DNA of 15,477 bases from Candidatus Cloacimonadota bacterium (GTDB lineage: Bacteria; Cloacimonadota; Cloacimonadia; Cloacimonadales; Cloacimonadaceae). Each line of letters starts with the position of its first letter. The stretch's first letter is position 1. The position numbers and the translations under genes are program-made. Where the stretch lies: the NCBI GenBank assembly GCA_028681035.1, contig JAQUJJ010000088.1, forward strand, positions 1 through 15,477, written 5' to 3'. Of the stretch, positions 1 through 8,662 are shown piece by piece. The notes beneath the pieces are model-generated. The model saw only the letters and a program-made list of their open reading frames with translations, ran no database searches and was not told where the DNA came from.

Positions 1-10
1 TCGCAGGAGC

Positions 11-62
11 GCGACGGGCTGAAGCCCTTCTCCGCAAGCTCCGAAGGGCTTCAGCCCGTCGC
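11..62. repeat. REP-like GC-rich palindrome
   Basis: Two 20-nt arms, 11-30 and 43-62, are perfect reverse complements around a 12-nt loop (31-42). The core contains the word GGGCTGAAGCCC and its complement. The element is intergenic, has no T-run, and stands apart in GC content from the AT-rich sequence after it. This fits a dispersed REP-type palindrome better than a rho-independent terminator. Copy number in the genome cannot be seen from this window. Confidence 0.8.
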
Positions 63-166
63 AATAAGGTAGCTTAGTGAAAAAGAGATTGACAGGAATA
101 ATGAGATGATAAATAGTGTGATTGGTCGTTTGACCTTAGATAGAGTGTAAGAGGTGAGGACTTAAA

Positions 167-253
167 ATGTTCTCAAAGAACGTCAGTAACAATGAGTTGG
201 AATTTACACCAACCTTTGGGACTCAACTTTTTATTGGAGTTAAAAAATGTTAA
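167..253 (+). CDS. 28-aa small ORF overlapping the lipoprotein start
   Basis: This short frame starts at ATG 167 behind a strong ribosome-binding site (GAGGTGAGG at 151-159, about 7 nt before the ATG). It ends at TAA 251-253, so it overlaps the first 7 nt of the next gene, which starts at 247 in another frame. The predicted peptide starts MFSKNVSNNELEF and ends FIGVKKC, and has no recognisable family. It could be a translated leader coupled to the lipoprotein or a genuine small protein; chance is possible at this length. A weak promoter-like TTGACA (89-94) with AATAGT (112-117) lies upstream at 17-nt spacing. The strong Shine-Dalgarno plus the overlap are the only support. Confidence 0.4.
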   Translation: MFSKNVSNNELEFTPTFGTQLFIGVKKC

Positions 254-987
254 AATTATTCGTTCAAATCATCTCGCTACTCTTAGTTGTGTCACTTGTT
301 AGCTGCCAAAGCGGAATCGTGCAAGTTCAAAAACCACTCAAGCAAAGCCTTGGCGAAATGCATAACCGTTTAGCTGAGTATGTAATGAAAAGTCCAAACT
401 ATATGGCCTGTATGTCGAAAGATGTTGACACTTTGTTTACAATTGATGCATACGAAGCATATATGAGTGCGTCGAAAGAATTCTTGATGGATAATGGAGT
501 CACTGCCTCTGAAGCTGACGAATACTTGGCACAGACAGACTCACTTTTATTCATGATAGGTGCACTTAAAATTGATAATAATGAAGTTGTAGTGGAAAAT
601 TTTGATTCCGACTATCTTGACACAGTGTATGACTACGTAAAAAACCATGTGCCATTAGAAATAATTGAAGGGTCGAATATTAACGCAATATACGATGATT
701 ATAGGCTTGGTAAATCATATTCAGACATCAGAGATCGCATTGATCAGATACCCATTGACAATTATCCTGAGAATCAGATCAACAAACTGTTGGATTTCAT
801 CTCGGTTTTCCAATCTTCAGCTCAGTATTGGCCAGAAATGGAACCTGAAATATTGGCACTTCCTGGGGGAATAGGAGTAATACTCTGGGATTGTGCTGGT
901 GGACTTATTGGAGGATGTGTCCATTGGGCTGTTGGATTGTTGATGGCAACACTTTTTTCAATGATAGCGTTTCAAAAATACAAGTGA
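247..987 (+). CDS. Lipoprotein with glycine-rich hydrophobic tail, unknown function
   Basis: This 246-aa protein has a lipoprotein signal peptide: a hydrophobic stretch at residues 5-19 followed by lipobox LVSC with the acceptor Cys20. After cleavage it would be lipid-anchored, probably in the outer membrane. The middle (about 30-200) is acidic and mostly helical in character. The C-terminus (about 206-242) is hydrophobic and glycine-rich, with WDCAGG at 214-219. A small HN motif at 39-40 and a YW at 194-195 resemble, from memory, a scattered Bacteroidota lipoprotein group with an HN..L start and a D..GA..G tail; that link is inference. The start is supported by GGAG at 236-239. The downstream 142-aa gene follows after 44 nt with its own GGAG, so the two are probably cotranscribed. 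No enzymatic motif was found. Confidence 0.8.
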   Translation: MLKLFVQIISLLLVVSLVSCQSGIVQVQKPLKQSLGEMHNRLAEYVMKSPNYMACMSKDVDTLFTIDAYEAYMSASKEFLMDNGVTASEADEYLAQTDSLLFMIGALKIDNNEVVVENFDSDYLDTVYDYVKNHVPLEIIEGSNINAIYDDYRLGKSYSDIRDRIDQIPIDNYPENQINKLLDFISVFQSSAQYWPEMEPEILALPGGIGVILWDCAGGLIGGCVHWAVGLLMATLFSMIAFQKYK

Positions 988-1031
988 GCTATTGATAATC
1001 CTTAGTAAAAGCGAAACATATAGGAGTAATT

Positions 1032-1460
1032 ATGAACCCATTTTACTATCTTCTGATCGGGATATTGTTGCCTGTAATCCCTGTTTATTGCTCAATAGTA
1101 GCGAATGGCAAAAAGTGGGCAGGGAAAAGCAGCCCGCTACATAAAAAAGTAATCCTTGCAATTTCAAGGAGTCATCTCTATGATTATTTAGCTCAATTAG
1201 GGATAAGTAGCAATATTCAGATAAGCATAATTGACGAGAATGAGATCATTATCAAAATGAATCCCTGCCTTTCTCATTCAGGGTTGGTGTACAGGCTGCT
1301 TATCAGCACTTCTGATGTAATGTTAAAGTTAGAGATTCATGGATTCACATCATGGTATCTACCACAGAATTTTGTGATACGAAAGCACCTGGAATTGTTC
1401 GCTGATAGGTTGAAGCTTCTGGAACTGGCTAATGTTATGATTACAGCAACGACAAATTGA
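1032..1460 (+). CDS. Small membrane-anchored protein, unknown function
   Basis: This 142-aa protein has one strong hydrophobic segment at about residues 5-24, followed by a lysine-rich stretch (GKKWAGK), so it is probably anchored with the remainder in the cytoplasm. The rest (about 40-142) is a compact mixed alpha/beta region ending in a helical LKLLELANVMI. I recognise no domain. The ribosome-binding site GGAG (1022-1025) lies 6 nt before the ATG. It lies 44 nt after the lipoprotein gene on the same strand, so a shared transcript and possibly a shared function (partner or immunity-type protein) are plausible but unproven. Confidence 0.7.
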   Translation: MNPFYYLLIGILLPVIPVYCSIVANGKKWAGKSSPLHKKVILAISRSHLYDYLAQLGISSNIQISIIDENEIIIKMNPCLSHSGLVYRLLISTSDVMLKLEIHGFTSWYLPQNFVIRKHLELFADRLKLLELANVMITATTN

Positions 1461-1597
1461 TCCCGCATATGAAAAATGTACATATCAATCTAATAATTCT
1501 CCATAGGATTTCTACAAATATAAGTATGTGATTTTATGAGGATCAGGATTGTTGTGTCTATTCTTAGCTGAATGGACCCATTAGCAGTATCAAACTT

Positions 1598-1630
1598 GCC
1601 CGGATTTCTGCCTCCATCGGAAATCCGGGC
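1598..1630. terminator. Hairpin after the 142-aa gene (terminator or REP-like)
   Basis: An 11-bp perfect stem (1598-1608 with 1620-1630, GCCCGGATTTC) encloses an 11-nt loop. It lies about 140 nt downstream of the 142-aa gene. The sequence after it (AGATTTCTATTAC) is only modestly T-rich, so termination is uncertain. A palindromic repeat of the same general build as the one at 11-62 is the alternative. Nothing else was seen between 1461 and 1737. Confidence 0.5.
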
Positions 1631-1737
1631 AGATTTCTATTACAGAGCAAGAGAGGATCTGCGGACTTTGCTCAGTCCGACCACTTACATTTTGAGCCGC
1701 ATATCTTAGAATTCGGCACTTAAATCTCAAGGCAGCT

Positions 1738-2361
1738 TTGTCGAAGGGCAGATACACCGAGGTCTACAATGACATTAATGGTGATCTGGTGAACTTCTGG
1801 TGTTACATCAAGCAGCACCCTGAGGCCTTTGTGACCGAGTTGAATCAATACCTCGTATCCAGAGAGATGTTCGACACGTTCGCCCAACATGAGCCCAGAA
1901 CGGAGCTTGAGCGGGCGATCCGTTTTTACTTCCAGTTGTCCTGCAGCTATGGCTCAAGGTCAAAGAACTTCTGCATCATGCAGGGCTACAAGTATATGCC
2001 GCTGCGAAACCTTGAGAAGGTGAAAGCAGCCTCGGAACGGCCCCGACAGGTGATTATCGAGAAGCAGGACTTTGCGAAACTCATTGCCCGCTTTGACACG
2101 CCCAATACCTTCTTCTACCTCGACCCACCTTATTACACAAAGGAGCATCTATACGACAGAGAAGACGCAGATGCATTTACCAAGCATGAAGAACTGGCAG
2201 CCATCCTAAAAAGCATAAAAGGGAAGTTCTTGTTATCCTACAATAACGATCCGTTTATCCGCACACTCTACCAAGGCTTCACAATCGATGAAGTCGAAGC
2301 GCAATACACCGTCTCCGGTGCGTTCCAGACTGAGACTGAGTTGCTGATTAGGAATTACTAA
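1738..2361 (+). pseudogene. 5'-truncated Dam-type DNA adenine methylase
   Basis: The frame matches the D12 class of N6-adenine methyltransferases from the second conserved block onward: YTEVYNDINGDLVNFW near the start, DPPY at residues 129-132 (nucleotide-flipping and catalytic motif IV), and an intact family-like C-terminus (GAFQTETELLIRNY). The N-terminal part with the SAM-binding motif (KWAGGK / FxGxG, normally about 40 residues earlier) is missing. The frame is open upstream only to a TGA at 1693-1695, and the extra residues do not resemble it. The only start is a TTG without a Shine-Dalgarno site. Family members are usually about 260-290 aa. The protein is probably inactive. Such methylases are common in phages, which fits the tail genes downstream. 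Its stop overlaps the convergent cyclase stop by 4 nt. Confidence 0.85.
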
Positions 2362-2984
2362 CAGAGGTATTTATGTACATCATACTGGAAGAGAACTGGT
2401 AGTGGGCTTATTCCTTTCATTTTTTCAGGATCTACTTCTAATGGCTCAAGCATCATCATCCACTTCTTTTTCTCTACCGTTTTTTGTAGTAAATTGTGGA
2501 ATTCCTCATTACATACGATCCGGTTTTCTGCTACTGAAGCCATACGAGCAGTTAAGTCGATACCCTTACCATAATAATCAACTGATACGATGGGAGTGAA
2601 ACTGACATCATATATATCATTGGAGTATGTAATTGCGATCTTTATGTTTGACCTGAGATCGGGTTCGAAATTTTCTGCTGCTGTTATTAACATATTCATC
2701 AGCTTATTTGCAATTTTAGGTTCGGGATCGCTTTCTATGAAGTACATTAACTCATCTCCAACAGTTTTGAGAACAGGGACTACTCCTTCAAATGAATAAT
2801 CGTGAAACCGAAACAATGTATTATGAAGGTTAATGCACCAGTTCGAGAATGGGACATTATACTTGATTTCGGTAGAACCAACTACATCAGCCATAACACA
2901 AAATCCAGAAATTGGCTTCTTATTCTTGATATCATCAATGTCTGTTTTTGTAAGTTGCCTAGAAATGTCGAGTGGCAGTTTCAT
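2358..2984 (-). CDS. Stand-alone class III nucleotidyl cyclase domain protein
   Basis: This 208-aa soluble protein is a single class III cyclase catalytic domain, which converts an NTP to a 3',5'-cyclic NMP as a dimer. Both metal aspartates are present: D33 in MADVVGSTE and D77 in LKTVGDELM. Lys73 and Asp136 align with the two base-selecting residues of adenylyl cyclases. In the segment YGKGIDLTARM the usual transition-state Asn is Asp143, while Arg147 is kept. The C-terminal KGISPLPVLFQYDV matches the normal end of the fold. There are no membrane, receiver or HAMP parts. AGGAG at 2991-2995 (complement) lies 6 nt before the start. It runs opposite to the surrounding phage genes, like a moron. 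Such short cyclases include the Pycsar defence cyclases (cCMP/cUMP), but no TIR or membrane effector is adjacent, and the K/D pair would by the classical rule suggest ATP. Confidence 0.85.
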   Translation of the reverse strand: MKLPLDISRQLTKTDIDDIKNKKPISGFCVMADVVGSTEIKYNVPFSNWCINLHNTLFRFHDYSFEGVVPVLKTVGDELMYFIESDPEPKIANKLMNMLITAAENFEPDLRSNIKIAITYSNDIYDVSFTPIVSVDYYGKGIDLTARMASVAENRIVCNEEFHNLLQKTVEKKKWMMMLEPLEVDPEKMKGISPLPVLFQYDVHKYLC

Positions 2985-3050
2985 AATGAACTCCTAATAT
3001 TTATGATTAATCAAACTTTATTGAGTCATAGCTATTGTCAATGAGGAATT

Positions 3051-6026
3051 ATGCCTGACTTAACTTTCAAACTCATCCTCGTCACAGACGATGCCAACAT
3101 AAAGCTTGCAGAAGTCAAGCAGGAGGCTCAGTCCGCCCAGTCTGTAGTGGAGAAGCCTGCCTCGGTTAAAATATCTGCAGAGCAGGCACTGGCTACGATC
3201 AGAGATGTGAAGATAGCAGTGGATGGAGTGATGCAGGTTGTGGGTGGTCTGGTCAGGTCTATGAATGGCCTGCTTGATGCATCGCTTGGTCAGCGACAGG
3301 CTGTGACCCTGGCTTCGATTGCTTTCGGTGATGCTGCTGTTGAGATGGGCAACTTCGCTTCTTCTATGCAGTCTGTGACCAATTTCGAAGATGATCAGCT
3401 ACTATCTTTGATGTCCAAGCTGTCCCAGACCTTCAAACTGAACAAGGATGAGATTCAGCAGCTTGTGCCAGTGCTATTGGACTTTACAGAAGCTAATAAA
3501 GCCACTGGGATGAGTGTAGAATCTGCCTTTGATCTGATGGGTCGAGCATTGAATGGTCATACTGAGATGTTAGGTCGTTATGGGATAGAGCTTGATGATA
3601 CCAGGCTCAAGAGCGAAGGGGTATCTTATCTGGTCGAAAAGCTTGGTGAGGACTATGGTGGTACTGCCACTGCTCTGGCTGATCTACGGCTGCAGAATGC
3701 CAATGCTTGGGGTGATATCCAAGAGACCGTAGGCGATATGCTGACTGCCATGATCAACCCACTGCTTTCAGGTTTGAAGCTGCTCATGGATGCATATAAC
3801 AGCCTGTCTCCAGTGATGAGAGGCTTCGTAGCGGGGATCGTGATCGCCATTCCGGTTATTGGTACCGTTACCACTGCCGTTACAGCACTGACGGCTGCCT
3901 ATCATGCCTTGCAGGTAGCGATGAACCCGGTAGCTGGCATTATCGGTATTGCCGTGGGTGCCTTGTCGATCTTGGGTTTCGGATTGGCGGCAGCTTCAGT
4001 TAAAACGGATGCTGTGACCGCATCTCAGCGTACCTTGAATGTTGAGATCAAGGACGCTCATCGTCAGGTCTCGGTAGAGGCTGAGAAGTTCAATATCCTG
4101 TCCTCTCGGCTCCTGGAGTTACGCTCTGCAACCTCTCTGACCTCTGCCGATAAACGGGAGATGAAGAACGTCATTAAGTCGCTCAATGACAACTACTCTG
4201 ACTATCTGGGCAATATCAATTTAGAGACCACTGCTTACAATAACCTGGCATCAGCCCTGCGTAGTGCCTCTGAAGCACTGGTGCAGAAGAAGATTGCTGA
4301 GATCTTTGGACAGAAATACAGTGCTCAAGTACAAGCAGTGGCAGAACTGCAGATACAACTTGATGAACTGAGTCCGGCTGCGGAACGGGCTCGTGATCGC
4401 ATGAACCAGTTGCGCTCTACGGTAGATTGGAACTTCCTGACCAGTGATGCCAATGCGATGGGCTTCAACCCTGCCGCATACTTTGGCAATGACGGTGAGT
4501 GGCTCAAGTTAGAGAGAGTGGTTAATCAGTTCGGTGCCTTGGGTGGACGCCTACAGGCTGCCAAATACGACCTGCAAAGCCTCGGTGAAGCCTATCGTAA
4601 GGCCATGTTGGAAGTGCCTGATCTCAGCTTCGATCATGGTGGTGGTGGCAATACAGGCTCTGCACCTGCTCCCAATCCTGCTGCTTCCGAAGCAGAAGCC
4701 AAACGCAAGGAAGCACTTCGCTTGATGGAGGACTTAGCCAAACTGCGCCAGCCTGAGACCGAGAAGATCGAGATTGAGTATCAGCGTAGGCTTGCTTTGA
4801 TACAGGAATACACCCAAGATGGCAGTGATGCTGAACGTCAGGCTATTGCAGATTTGGATTCTTGGAAAACAGATCAGGATCAGCAGATAACCGATAAAGA
4901 GAAGTCTACCGTGCAATCCAGATACAAGGCAGAAATCGACTACTTCTCTAATCTCCAGAACCTCGGGGTCTCTTCTTATGATGCGCTCAAGATCAGTATG
5001 GAAGAGTATTACGCTTGGGCACAGCAGAACCTTTCGGAGAAGGAACAGCAGCTTATCCAGGCTCAGATGAATGAAGCCCAACAGACGCATGCTAAGCTGC
5101 TGCAAGACAGGCAGGATGAAGAGAAAGCCAAGCTGCAAGAGCTGCAGGATATCCGGGACGAGTTCTATACCCGTGATCTGGATAACGTCGGAGACTCTTA
5201 CAGTAAGCAACTTCTTGAAGTGGATCGCTATTACGAGAGAATGAAAGAGAAGCTGCTGGCCGCAGGCATGAGCGAGGTCGAGATTGAGCGGCAGAAGCAA
5301 GAGACCTTACAGACACTCCAAACCAACCATCAGCTTCAGGTTGCCAGTGGTATCTCCAAGATCTTCGGTAACCTTGCCGCTGCCCAGGATAAGGACACCG
5401 AACGTGGCTTCAAGATGTGGAAAGCTTCAGCTATGGCTCAGGGTTACGTGGATACCTTCTCTGCGGCTATTGGAGCCTATAAGTCCATGATCGGCATCCC
5501 GGTTGTGGGTCCCGGTTTGGCAGTGGCAGCAGCCGCAGCAGCGATGGCAGCAGGTATAGCCAATATTGCCCGCATCAGTGCCACCAAGTTCGAAAAGAAA
5601 GCTACTGGGGGCTTGTTAACCGGACCCTCTCATGCTCAAGGTGGCATCCTGATCGAAGCCGAAGGTAACGAATACGTCACTGCTAAAGACAGAGTCAAGG
5701 CACTGGGCAAGAACCTCTTTGACTTCCTTAACTTTGCTCCTATAGACAAGGTGAAGCTTGCCTTTGCAGGTTTGCCACTTCCCTCAGTACCCATTCCTGC
5801 CAACCTGGGCTCAGCTTATGCCGCTGGTGGCACTATCTCTAATAACAGCAGTATGAATACCTTATTGGAAATCATGGCTGATATGCGGGATGAGCTTGTC
5901 TCACTCAAGCAGACGGTAATGGATTCCAAGCCTATAATAGACATACATGTCGATCCACTCAGTAATGACCCGGTAAAGATCTCTGAGATAGCTGATACGG
6001 GCAAGCTGATCAGAAGTGAATTGTAG
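3051..6026 (+). CDS. Phage tail tape-measure protein
   Basis: At 991 aa this is by far the longest phage gene here, as expected for the protein that sets tail length and helps DNA entry. It has a helical N-terminal region (about 1-250) containing a tape-measure-like block (LDASLGQRQAVTLASIAFGD onward). A hydrophobic double segment follows at about 255-322 (GFVAGIVIAIPVIG onward). Long charged coiled-coil stretches occur at about 555-630 and 660-765. An alanine-rich helix at about 820-850 is followed by a glycine-rich tail (ATGGLLTGPSHAQGG) typical of tape-measure C-termini. The start ATG is preceded by GAGG at 3043-3046. The gene is intact, unlike its neighbours, and its first codon lies 67 nt from the divergent cyclase start. 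No muralytic domain was recognised. Confidence 0.9.
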   Translation: MPDLTFKLILVTDDANIKLAEVKQEAQSAQSVVEKPASVKISAEQALATIRDVKIAVDGVMQVVGGLVRSMNGLLDASLGQRQAVTLASIAFGDAAVEMGNFASSMQSVTNFEDDQLLSLMSKLSQTFKLNKDEIQQLVPVLLDFTEANKATGMSVESAFDLMGRALNGHTEMLGRYGIELDDTRLKSEGVSYLVEKLGEDYGGTATALADLRLQNANAWGDIQETVGDMLTAMINPLLSGLKLLMDAYNSLSPVMRGFVAGIVIAIPVIGTVTTAVTALTAAYHALQVAMNPVAGIIGIAVGALSILGFGLAAASVKTDAVTASQRTLNVEIKDAHRQVSVEAEKFNILSSRLLELRSATSLTSADKREMKNVIKSLNDNYSDYLGNINLETTAYNNLASALRSASEALVQKKIAEIFGQKYSAQVQAVAELQIQLDELSPAAERARDRMNQLRSTVDWNFLTSDANAMGFNPAAYFGNDGEWLKLERVVNQFGALGGRLQAAKYDLQSLGEAYRKAMLEVPDLSFDHGGGGNTGSAPAPNPAASEAEAKRKEALRLMEDLAKLRQPETEKIEIEYQRRLALIQEYTQDGSDAERQAIADLDSWKTDQDQQITDKEKSTVQSRYKAEIDYFSNLQNLGVSSYDALKISMEEYYAWAQQNLSEKEQQLIQAQMNEAQQTHAKLLQDRQDEEKAKLQELQDIRDEFYTRDLDNVGDSYSKQLLEVDRYYERMKEKLLAAGMSEVEIERQKQETLQTLQTNHQLQVASGISKIFGNLAAAQDKDTERGFKMWKASAMAQGYVDTFSAAIGAYKSMIGIPVVGPGLAVAAAAAAMAAGIANIARISATKFEKKATGGLLTGPSHAQGGILIEAEGNEYVTAKDRVKALGKNLFDFLNFAPIDKVKLAFAGLPLPSVPIPANLGSAYAAGGTISNNSSMNTLLEIMADMRDELVSLKQTVMDSKPIIDIHVDPLSNDPVKISEIADTGKLIRSEL

Positions 6027-6046
6027 AGTAAGTAGAGGATAAGGAA

Positions 6047-7534
6047 ATGCCAAACCTCTTCAAGATTGAGTTCATCCAAGGCAAAACCACTGCCAGTGAC
6101 TATAACCAACTAAAGCATAGCCTGGTCGATACAGCGGCAAACAGAGCTATCCTCAGTCTATCTGTCTCTGCCGATAAGCTGCAATCGGTCTCCAACTATA
6201 CTCGTGAACCCAAGCGGCTGGTCATTGAGTGCTTTCCCACTACCTGGATACAGGATAACATCCTCTCCGGCAGCAATGAACACGAGCGTTATGTCTCGCA
6301 CTTTGAGGTAAGGGTTTATCGGGATAATCTGCTGTTCTTTACAGGCATCATCGACACTTCCCAACTCTCCTTTGATATCAGCTCCAGCATCCTGAAGATC
6401 ACCTGTTAAGATAAGATCAAGCTGCTTTCACTCTATTCCGATCTCACTCACTATTACAGTCTAACCGCTGGCTATCTGCCGATCTGGATACTGGCATACT
6501 TTCTGCAGGATATCGAGCAGACCATACCCATCTCCATACCGTATTTAAACCAGTTCACGGTGCCGACTCTTAACCTCACATCCGGAAACGCTTTGACCAT
6601 CGCTCATGTTGATTTCGATGATATGCTCGAGTTTCCCAATCCCACCGGAGGCTGGACATACAGCCATCACAGTTCCGGCTGGCCGGGACCCTATGCTGGC
6701 TTCATTGTAGATACAATAGGAAACAAGATCAGCTACGTCTTTGCCTATAAAAAGGTGATCCAGGCGACCTATCCCAATCCTGCCGCTACCCGCTATCAAG
6801 GCAGATTCAGAGCCAGAATCTACAAGTTCTACAACAACATCTGTCCAGTCCTAATCGAGTATGATGAGCGCACAGACTGGGTAGAAGACCTGCCTTCTTT
6901 AGATAACGCCTATAACGAGTTCATGAGCTTCTTTACCGAGCATGGCATCAACCAGACCACGCTCTTTACTAACCTCTCCAGTACGGGCAGCCTCGGCTCA
7001 GCCTACTATGGCAGCAGCCAATACTACAATCACTGGGTGGAAGCCAACTTTCATGGCAATCTCTTTCCTGCTAAACTGCAGCCCGGCAAGTCTTACGAGA
7101 CCCTCAAGGAATAGCAGACCGATAATATCAAGGCACTCCAGGCAATGCTGATGCTCTATAATGCTACCATCTATACCAATGTCAGTGGACAGATCATCCT
7201 TAAGAACAAGGATGACTATTCTACTGCTATCATAGACATAGCGGATGAGGATGTAGTCAGCTTCATGACCAAGCGGGGTAATCCGGAGAAACCGGAGATC
7301 GCCTCACTGGACATAATGGCCGGAGATACAGCTCAGCTGCAAACCCATATCAAAGACTATCTGATCGACTTTCACGACTCCAAGTGGAGCTGCGAAACAG
7401 TAATAGACAATCTCTCCAAATATAACCTCAGCATCCAGTCCAAAATCCGCATCAAAACCAAGGTCTATGCCATTACCGAACTGGAGCGGGACTATATAAA
7501 TGATGAATATAAGGTGAAAGCATGGCTGCTATAA
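6047..7534 (+). pseudogene. Phage tail protein gene with two in-frame stop codons
   Basis: One reading frame of 496 codons runs from ATG 6047 (GAGGA at 6035-6039) to TAA 7532-7534, broken by TAA at 6407-6409 and TAG at 7112-7114. Protein-like sequence continues in the same frame across both: ILKITC, stop, DKIKLLSLYSDLTHYY, and KSYETLKE, stop, QTDNIKALQ. Both fit single-base nonsense changes. Recoding is unlikely because neighbouring genes end normally with TAG or TAA. Position just after the tape measure suggests a baseplate or distal tail protein. The N-terminal part (FKIEFIQGKTTASDYNQL, then a YxSHFEVRVYRDNLLFFTGIIDTSQ region) looks like a tail/hub beta-domain. Three fragments could in principle be translated separately, but only the first has a proper start. 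Confidence 0.8.
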
Positions 7535-7983
7535 AAGGCTTCAAACTGATCCGTTGGGCTGATGACGGTATATTCTACTATTTCTGTGAGAATGGGCAGG
7601 TGGAATATAACCCGGCTCAGAAGTATCGTATCGAGAAGAAGAATGCTTACGATCCCACTTACATCCATAGAAGAGAAGCTTACAGGGAGGACTCCTTCGA
7701 TCTGGAGGCTGTGCTCGAACCTCAGCAGTATTACAGTTTGATGACTTACCTGCTCGGCCCCGGCAAGTTCTATCTGGAATACACTGCCTACAATGAAGTT
7801 AAGCACCAGTTCCCCGTAAATATAGCCCAACTGCCCAAGTGTCCGGATGATCTGCATGAGTTCCCTACCAAGATCAAATTCAGCTTTGAATCCAGATACA
7901 TCGGCTCACCCGGTTACATCGACTTCGGCATCATCATTATTACCGACTTTGACGAGACGGTTAACCCACCTAACCAAAATTAG
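7522..7983 (+). CDS. Conserved-looking phage tail protein
   Basis: This 153-aa protein starts inside the end of the preceding tail gene (13-nt overlap), the tight packing usual in phage tail modules. It is rich in aromatic residues and beta-type segments (FYYFCENGQVEY, YYSLMTYLLGPGKFYLEY), without signal peptide or membrane segment. The pattern of a short beta-rich protein between tail-tip and fibre genes fits a minor tail or baseplate component, but I recognise no named family. The frame is intact and ends at TAG 7981-7983. Confidence 0.7.
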   Translation: MAAIKGFKLIRWADDGIFYYFCENGQVEYNPAQKYRIEKKNAYDPTYIHRREAYREDSFDLEAVLEPQQYYSLMTYLLGPGKFYLEYTAYNEVKHQFPVNIAQLPKCPDDLHEFPTKIKFSFESRYIGSPGYIDFGIIIITDFDETVNPPNQN

Positions 7984-8006
7984 ACAGAAGCATAACAGGA
8001 GCACAC

Positions 8007-8662
8007 ATGTATAAATTCGCCATCAGCTACTACACTATGGAAGGCACTGAACGTAAACCCCAATCGGGAGTGGATATGCGTCTGCTCAGACCCGGGCAGT
8101 CTTGGTCGGAAGGCAAGAAACTGATCGAAATCACCCCCAACTCCGGCTACTACGAGATCGGCATTCAAGCCGAAGCAGACTGCGGTTTTTATGAGCTCTG
8201 GGACAATCTTGGCAGTTCAGCAGGTCAGTTCAGCGGTAAGTCCTGCACGATCGGTAAACTTGATGCCAAAGGTTTGCAGAACAACTGCATCTATGGTAAT
8301 CACATAGAAGATGGAGTGGTCACGGGTAGCAAGATCGCCAATGCAGCGATCTCTACCCATCATCTGCAAGACGGTCTATTATCGCTATCCAAACTTCAAT
8401 ACGAGCTTCAGGATCAAGATAAGGGCATGGGAGACAATACCCAAAACAGCCCTGCCAGTTGCAGGGATGACCGTTTTATCGTGCATAAGCTGCAGAACGA
8501 ATACGCTACTGCCCCTCACATCATCTTGACCAACCGTGCAACTGCTTTCTCTTCATCTCTGAGATCAAGCAGGATGGCGGCCAGATAAGCATTACCATTG
8601 GTATTGGTAACAACTTCGATGCCGAACAAGCAAAATATCAATTGATAGCCTTAGCCGTCTAA
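8007..8662 (+). pseudogene. Frameshifted phage tail-fibre / lectin-like gene
   Basis: The original frame starts at ATG 8007 (AGGAG at 7997-8001) and reads well to about HIILTN near 8534, then degrades into a serine/arginine-rich tail ending at 8588. From about 8540 a second frame (offset -1) continues with sensible protein: CFLFISEIKQDGGQ, then SITIGIGNNFDAEQAKYQLIALAV, to TAA 8660-8662. A one-base deletion or two-base insertion between about 8526 and 8545 explains this. The repaired product would be about 218 aa: an N-terminal beta domain (1-75), a repeat-like linker (LDAKGLQ, IEDGVVTGSKIANAAISTHHL) typical of fibre collars, and an end resembling H-type lectin strands (final YQLIALAV). It would have recognised the host surface. 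Confidence 0.7.

Noticed and set aside
2358..2984. Complete Pycsar operon
   Set aside because: No TIR or multi-pass membrane effector gene lies next to the cyclase on either side; only the cyclase itself can be supported.
4734..5300. 188-aa frame on the minus strand inside the tape-measure gene
   Set aside because: It lies antisense to a coiled-coil region whose codon bias keeps the opposite strand open; leucine-rich composition, no family resemblance.
6047..7534. Alternative genetic code (UAG or UAR read as an amino acid) in the phage
   Set aside because: Neighbouring phage genes end sensibly at TAG and TAA, and reading through the tape-measure TAG gives another TAG three codons later; two independent nonsense mutations are simpler.
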